From assembly GCA_947643295.1 (NCBI GenBank), contig CANRVM010000010.1:1-15725 (forward strand): a stretch of 15,725 bases of DNA, written 5' to 3'. This stretch comes from an uncultured Mycoplasmatota bacterium (GTDB lineage Bacteria > Bacillota_I > Bacilli_A > RF39 > UBA660). Position 1 is the first letter of the stretch. Each line of letters begins with the position of its first letter. Below the pieces are notes generated by a model, which saw only the letters and a program-made list of their open reading frames with translations, had not been told where the DNA came from and ran no database searches. Position numbers and translations under genes: made by a program. Of this stretch, positions 12,948-15,725 are shown in pieces.

Positions 12948-14027
12948 ATGAAAGTAATCGTCTGTGCAGGTGGTTCGGGTGGACATATTTATCCAGCACT
13001 TGCAATTATAAATAAGATAAATGAAAAAGAGCCAAAAAGTGATATTTTATATATTGGAACAACGGATCGAATGGAAAAAGACTTAATACCCAGTCTAGGA
13101 ATCAAATATGAAGGAATTCCTATGAAGGGAATTAATAGAAAGAATTTGATTAAAAACATAGGTGTTTTTGTCTGTTATCAAAAAGCAATTAAAAAAGCGC
13201 AAAAAATTATAAGAGAATTCCAACCAGATATTGTGATAGGAGTGGGTGGCTATATTACAGCTCCTGTTGTGATTGCAGCAAAAAGACAAAAGTGTAGGAT
13301 TTTAATACATGAGCAAAACTTAATACCAGGAATATCCAATAAATTAATCGCAAAATATGCAGATAAAATATGTATTTCTCTACCTGGTTCGAAAGAATAT
13401 TTTAAAGAAGAAAAAGTAGTATATACAGGAAATCCTAGAAGTGAAGAAATTATTTATGCAAAAAAGATGGAAAAAAGTAAGATAGGATTCCAAAATAATA
13501 AGAAATTAGTTATCTTTGTGATGGGCTCTTTAGGTTCTACTACCATGATGAAAAAAATAAAAGATATTATTCCACTTTTTTCAGAAAAAGACTATCAAGT
13601 ATTGATTGTAACAGGTAATAATTATTATGAGGAGTATAAAAATATAAAAGTTCCTAATAATGTAAAATTAGTTCCTTTTTTAAATGATTTTATTCATTTA
13701 TTAAAAAGTTCAGAGTTAATTGTATCTCGGGCTGGAGCCTCTACGATTGCAGAGATAACAGCAATTGGTATCCCTTCTATTTTAGTGCCATCTCCCTATG
13801 TTGCAAATGATCATCAAACGCCAAATGCAAAAGAATTAGAAGAAAATGGTGCTAGTATCCTAATTACAGAGGATCAATTTAATGGGAAAAGTGTAGTTAG
13901 TGCAATAGATAAAATTTTTAATAATAAAGCCCTTTATCAAAAAATGCAAATAAACGCTAAGAAATTGGGTATTACAGATTCGGCAACTAGAATATATAAT
14001 GAAATCAAGAAAGTAATTAAGGATTGA
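12948..14027 (+). CDS. murG: UDP-N-acetylglucosamine:lipid I GlcNAc transferase (lipid II synthesis)
   Basis: MurG adds GlcNAc to lipid I to form lipid II at the inner face of the membrane. The 359-residue length is usual. The N-terminal glycine loop CAGGSGGHIYPALAI (6-20) contacts the lipid pyrophosphate side, IGVGGYITAPVVIAA (97-111) is a further family block, and HEQNLIPGISNK (121-132) contains the conserved HEQN. The C-terminal GT-B half has VMGSLGS (191-197) and the donor-binding run from SRAGASTIAE (260-269) through PSPYVANDHQTPNA (281-294). GGAAGTGATC (about 12936-12945) is close to the full anti-Shine-Dalgarno complement. The gene ends in TGA one base before the murB ATG, so the two are coupled. 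Confidence 0.97.
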   Translation: MKVIVCAGGSGGHIYPALAIINKINEKEPKSDILYIGTTDRMEKDLIPSLGIKYEGIPMKGINRKNLIKNIGVFVCYQKAIKKAQKIIREFQPDIVIGVGGYITAPVVIAAKRQKCRILIHEQNLIPGISNKLIAKYADKICISLPGSKEYFKEEKVVYTGNPRSEEIIYAKKMEKSKIGFQNNKKLVIFVMGSLGSTTMMKKIKDIIPLFSEKDYQVLIVTGNNYYEEYKNIKVPNNVKLVPFLNDFIHLLKSSELIVSRAGASTIAEITAIGIPSILVPSPYVANDHQTPNAKELEENGASILITEDQFNGKSVVSAIDKIFNNKALYQKMQINAKKLGITDSATRIYNEIKKVIKD

Positions 14028-14028
14028 T

Positions 14029-14937
14029 ATGATGAATGAATTTATAAAAGAAATCAAAAAACTGAATATTGGGAAATTAGAAAAGGATATTTCTATTAAA
14101 CGATTAACCACTTATAAGGTAGGAGGAGTGGCTAGAGTTTTAATTTATCCGAAAAATGAAAGTAAATTAGTCATTCTATTAAAGTTAATAAAAAAATATA
14201 ATTTTCCTTATAAAATAATTGGAAATGGGTCTAACTTAATTTTTAGTGATAAAGATTATGAAGGAGTTTTAATTAAGCTTACTGAATTGAATCAAATAGA
14301 AATTTTTGAAAACAAAATTAGAGTAGGTGCTGGCTATTCTTTGATGAAACTTTCACGAGTTGCCTTAAAGCATTCTTTAACTGGACTTGAATTTGCCGCT
14401 GGAATTCCTGCAACAGTAGGAGGTGCCACTTTTATGAATGCAGGAGCTTATAAAAGTGACATGGGATATATTGTCCAAAGTATTCGAGTTTTAACACCAG
14501 ACTTTCAAATTATTGAATTAGAAAATAGAGAACTTAACTTTCATTACCGTACTTCTTTTTTGAAAACACATAGAGACTATATCTGTCTAGAAGTTTTAAT
14601 TAAACTACAAAAAGGAGATAAAATTTTGATTGATCGTGTGATGAGAGAACGTCTTCAAAGAAGAATGGAGTCTCAACCTTTAAATTATCCAAGTGCTGGT
14701 AGTGTATTTCGTAATCCAAAAGATCAATTTTCGGGAGAATTAATAGAAAATGCAGGGTTAAAAGGGTTTCAAATAGGTGGGGCTATGGTGAGTGAGAAAC
14801 ATGCTAACTTTATCATAAATAAAGGAAATGCTACTGCTCAAGATGTAAAAGATGTAATTTTTTATACCAAAGAAAAAGTAAAAGAAAAATATGATATTGA
14901 TTTACTATTTGAACAAGAATTTGTAAATTGGGAGTAA
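14029..14937 (+). CDS. murB: UDP-N-acetylenolpyruvoylglucosamine reductase
   Basis: MurB is the FAD-dependent enzyme that reduces UDP-GlcNAc-enolpyruvate to UDP-MurNAc. The 302-residue protein shows TTYKVGG (27-33), GNGSNLIFSD (65-74), AAGIPATVGGATFMNAGAY (123-141), the active-site Arg in YRTS (Arg174), the proton-donor Ser in SAGSVFRNP (Ser225), and LIENAGLKGFQIGGAMVSEKHANFI (238-262), all typical of the shorter type II enzymes. The final Glu in EQEF (about 297) completes the catalytic set. Two ATGs stand in tandem (14029 and 14032). AAGGAT at 14019-14024 is spaced 4 nt from the first and 7 nt from the second, so the second is also possible. It follows murG by one base and precedes ftsQ by 3 nt. 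Confidence 0.96.
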   Translation: MMNEFIKEIKKLNIGKLEKDISIKRLTTYKVGGVARVLIYPKNESKLVILLKLIKKYNFPYKIIGNGSNLIFSDKDYEGVLIKLTELNQIEIFENKIRVGAGYSLMKLSRVALKHSLTGLEFAAGIPATVGGATFMNAGAYKSDMGYIVQSIRVLTPDFQIIELENRELNFHYRTSFLKTHRDYICLEVLIKLQKGDKILIDRVMRERLQRRMESQPLNYPSAGSVFRNPKDQFSGELIENAGLKGFQIGGAMVSEKHANFIINKGNATAQDVKDVIFYTKEKVKEKYDIDLLFEQEFVNWE

Positions 14938-14940
14938 TTT

Positions 14941-15633
14941 ATGGCAACAAAAATCGTAAAAAAAAGAAAACTAAAAGTATTTCATTTTATAATATTCTTA
15001 TTAATATTAATTTTGTTAGTTCTATTTGTTTATTTAATGGTTCACTCTAAAATAAAAAATATATTAATAAAAAACAATAGTCTTTTAAGTGATGAAGAAA
15101 TTATAACTCTTGCTAAAATAGAAAATTATCCACCATTTTATTTAACCACTTCTCATGATATTAAAAAAAGATTAAAGAAGAATCCCTTTATAAAAAATGT
15201 AAGTGTGAAAAAGAGTTTTTATCATGTATTAACTTTAGATATATCAGAAAATAAGCCTTTATTCTTTTATGAAGCAGATAAAAAAGTAGTATTGGAAAAT
15301 GAAAAAGAAGTAGATATCAATCATAAAGAACAGTTAAGGATTCCTAGGGTTATGAATTATATTCCAAATACGAAATATAAGTCTTTAATTAAAAATATAA
15401 AAAAAATAGATGAAGATATCTTAGGAAAAATTTCAGAAATGACTTATGTACCAAATGAGTATGATAAAGATAGGTTTTTACTATATATGGATGATGATAA
15501 TAGTGTTTATCTAACACTAACAAAATTCAAAATGATTAATTACTATAATAAAGTTTTACAACAATTAGAAGGAAAAAAAGGAGTTTTATATTTAGATAAT
15601 GGGAATCATTTCCAAATAAGAAGTGAAGGATAA
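14941..15633 (+). CDS. ftsQ: Cell division protein FtsQ/DivIB
   Basis: FtsQ (DivIB in Bacillus) is a bitopic divisome protein that stabilises FtsL and FtsB at the septum. The 230-residue protein has a short basic cytoplasmic tail (1-12), one membrane helix (about 13-34) and an outside POTRA-type domain starting near IKNILIKNNSLLSDEEI (38-54), with the typical NPFIKNVSVKKSF and LTLDISENKPLFF (about 81-109). The remainder fits the DivIB beta domain. A short C-terminus without an extended gamma tail is common in small-genome Bacilli. GGGAG just upstream overlaps the murB stop. The order murG-murB-ftsQ matches B. subtilis murG-murB-divIB, and supports the call, because sequence conservation of this family is low. 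Confidence 0.9.
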   Translation: MATKIVKKRKLKVFHFIIFLLILILLVLFVYLMVHSKIKNILIKNNSLLSDEEIITLAKIENYPPFYLTTSHDIKKRLKKNPFIKNVSVKKSFYHVLTLDISENKPLFFYEADKKVVLENEKEVDINHKEQLRIPRVMNYIPNTKYKSLIKNIKKIDEDILGKISEMTYVPNEYDKDRFLLYMDDDNSVYLTLTKFKMINYYNKVLQQLEGKKGVLYLDNGNHFQIRSEG

Positions 15634-15634
15634 A

Positions 15635-15669
15635 AAAACAAGGAGAAACGTAAGAATCTCTTTCTTTTC
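15635..15669 (+). terminator. Probable intrinsic terminator after ftsQ
   Basis: AAGGAGA (15640-15646) pairs with TCTCTTT (15657-15663), 7 bp with one G-U, loop of 10 nt. After a C/C mismatch the outer AAAA pairs with TTTT (15665-15668). It starts 2 nt after the ftsQ stop. The remaining bases to the window end are A-rich with no open gene, so the operon may end here. The AAGGAG inside the stem has no start codon at a usable distance. Confidence 0.5.
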
Positions 15670-15725
15670 CTGTTACAGTTCAGTCAAGAAAAAGAAAAAA
15701 ATAATCCACAAAAGAAAATAAACAT

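Noticed and set aside
13095..14111. Two minus-strand open frames across murG and murB
   Set aside because: They lie within or across conserved plus-strand genes and have no independent support.
15640..15646. AAGGAGA as the ribosome binding site of a gene after ftsQ
   Set aside because: No ATG, GTG or TTG follows at 5-12 nt; the sequence is better explained as the left arm of a terminator hairpin.
1..15725. Mycoplasma-type genetic code (TGA as Trp)
   Set aside because: TGA ends the XRE regulator, surface protein 2 and murG at the expected lengths, and Trp positions use TGG.
1..15725. CRISPR array, insertion sequence, prophage or toxin-antitoxin module
   Set aside because: No regularly spaced direct repeats, transposase or integrase motifs, or paired small toxin-antitoxin genes were found.

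Overview
The window is AT-rich (G+C near 30% by eye) and reads as the chromosome of a low-GC Gram-positive bacterium. It carries a small acid-soluble spore protein gene (sspI) and a Bacillus-like murG-murB-ftsQ/divIB cell-wall cluster, so an endospore-forming lineage of class Bacilli is likely, perhaps one of the gut Erysipelotrichales/RF39-type groups. That placement is inference. TGA ends at least three convincing genes, so the Mycoplasma/Spiroplasma code is excluded. No transposase, phage, integrase, CRISPR or tRNA gene was seen.

Layout. 1-1175 is the 3' half of pheT, facing sspI (minus strand) across a shared bidirectional terminator. 1566-4751 holds four single genes: a YjdF/DUF2238-like membrane protein, an unrecognised 334-residue protein, a secreted Cys/His-rich peptide, and a membrane-anchored XRE regulator. 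4888-5122 is a structured RNA with its own promoter and terminator. Its size (about 180 nt plus terminator), long end-to-end closing stem and 3'-side hairpin fit 6S RNA (ssrS). 5184-7983 encodes two overlapping FAD-dependent oxidoreductases of different families. 8238-9026 is an orphan Mrr-like PD-(D/E)XK nuclease. 9332-15633 is an envelope region: galE, a FemA/B-type peptidoglycan branch ligase, two paralogous membrane-anchored surface proteins, then murG, murB and ftsQ.

How the genes work together. galE, fem and the first surface protein are tightly packed and probably co-transcribed. The second surface protein has a strong promoter of its own. murG-murB-ftsQ follow with 1 to 3 nt gaps. GalE supplies nucleotide sugar, Fem adds amino acids to the peptidoglycan stem, MurB and MurG make lipid II precursors, and FtsQ belongs to the divisome. 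The two surface proteins sit inside this set and are the best candidates for something not well described.

Promoters in the window share a style: an extended -10 (TGN before TAWAAT/TATACT) 19 to 31 nt upstream of the start codon, so most leaders are very short. I found no self-evident novel multi-gene system. The most interesting items are the paralogous surface protein pair, the putative 6S RNA with its competing helices, the Cys/His-rich secreted peptide, and the nested inverted repeats upstream of galE.
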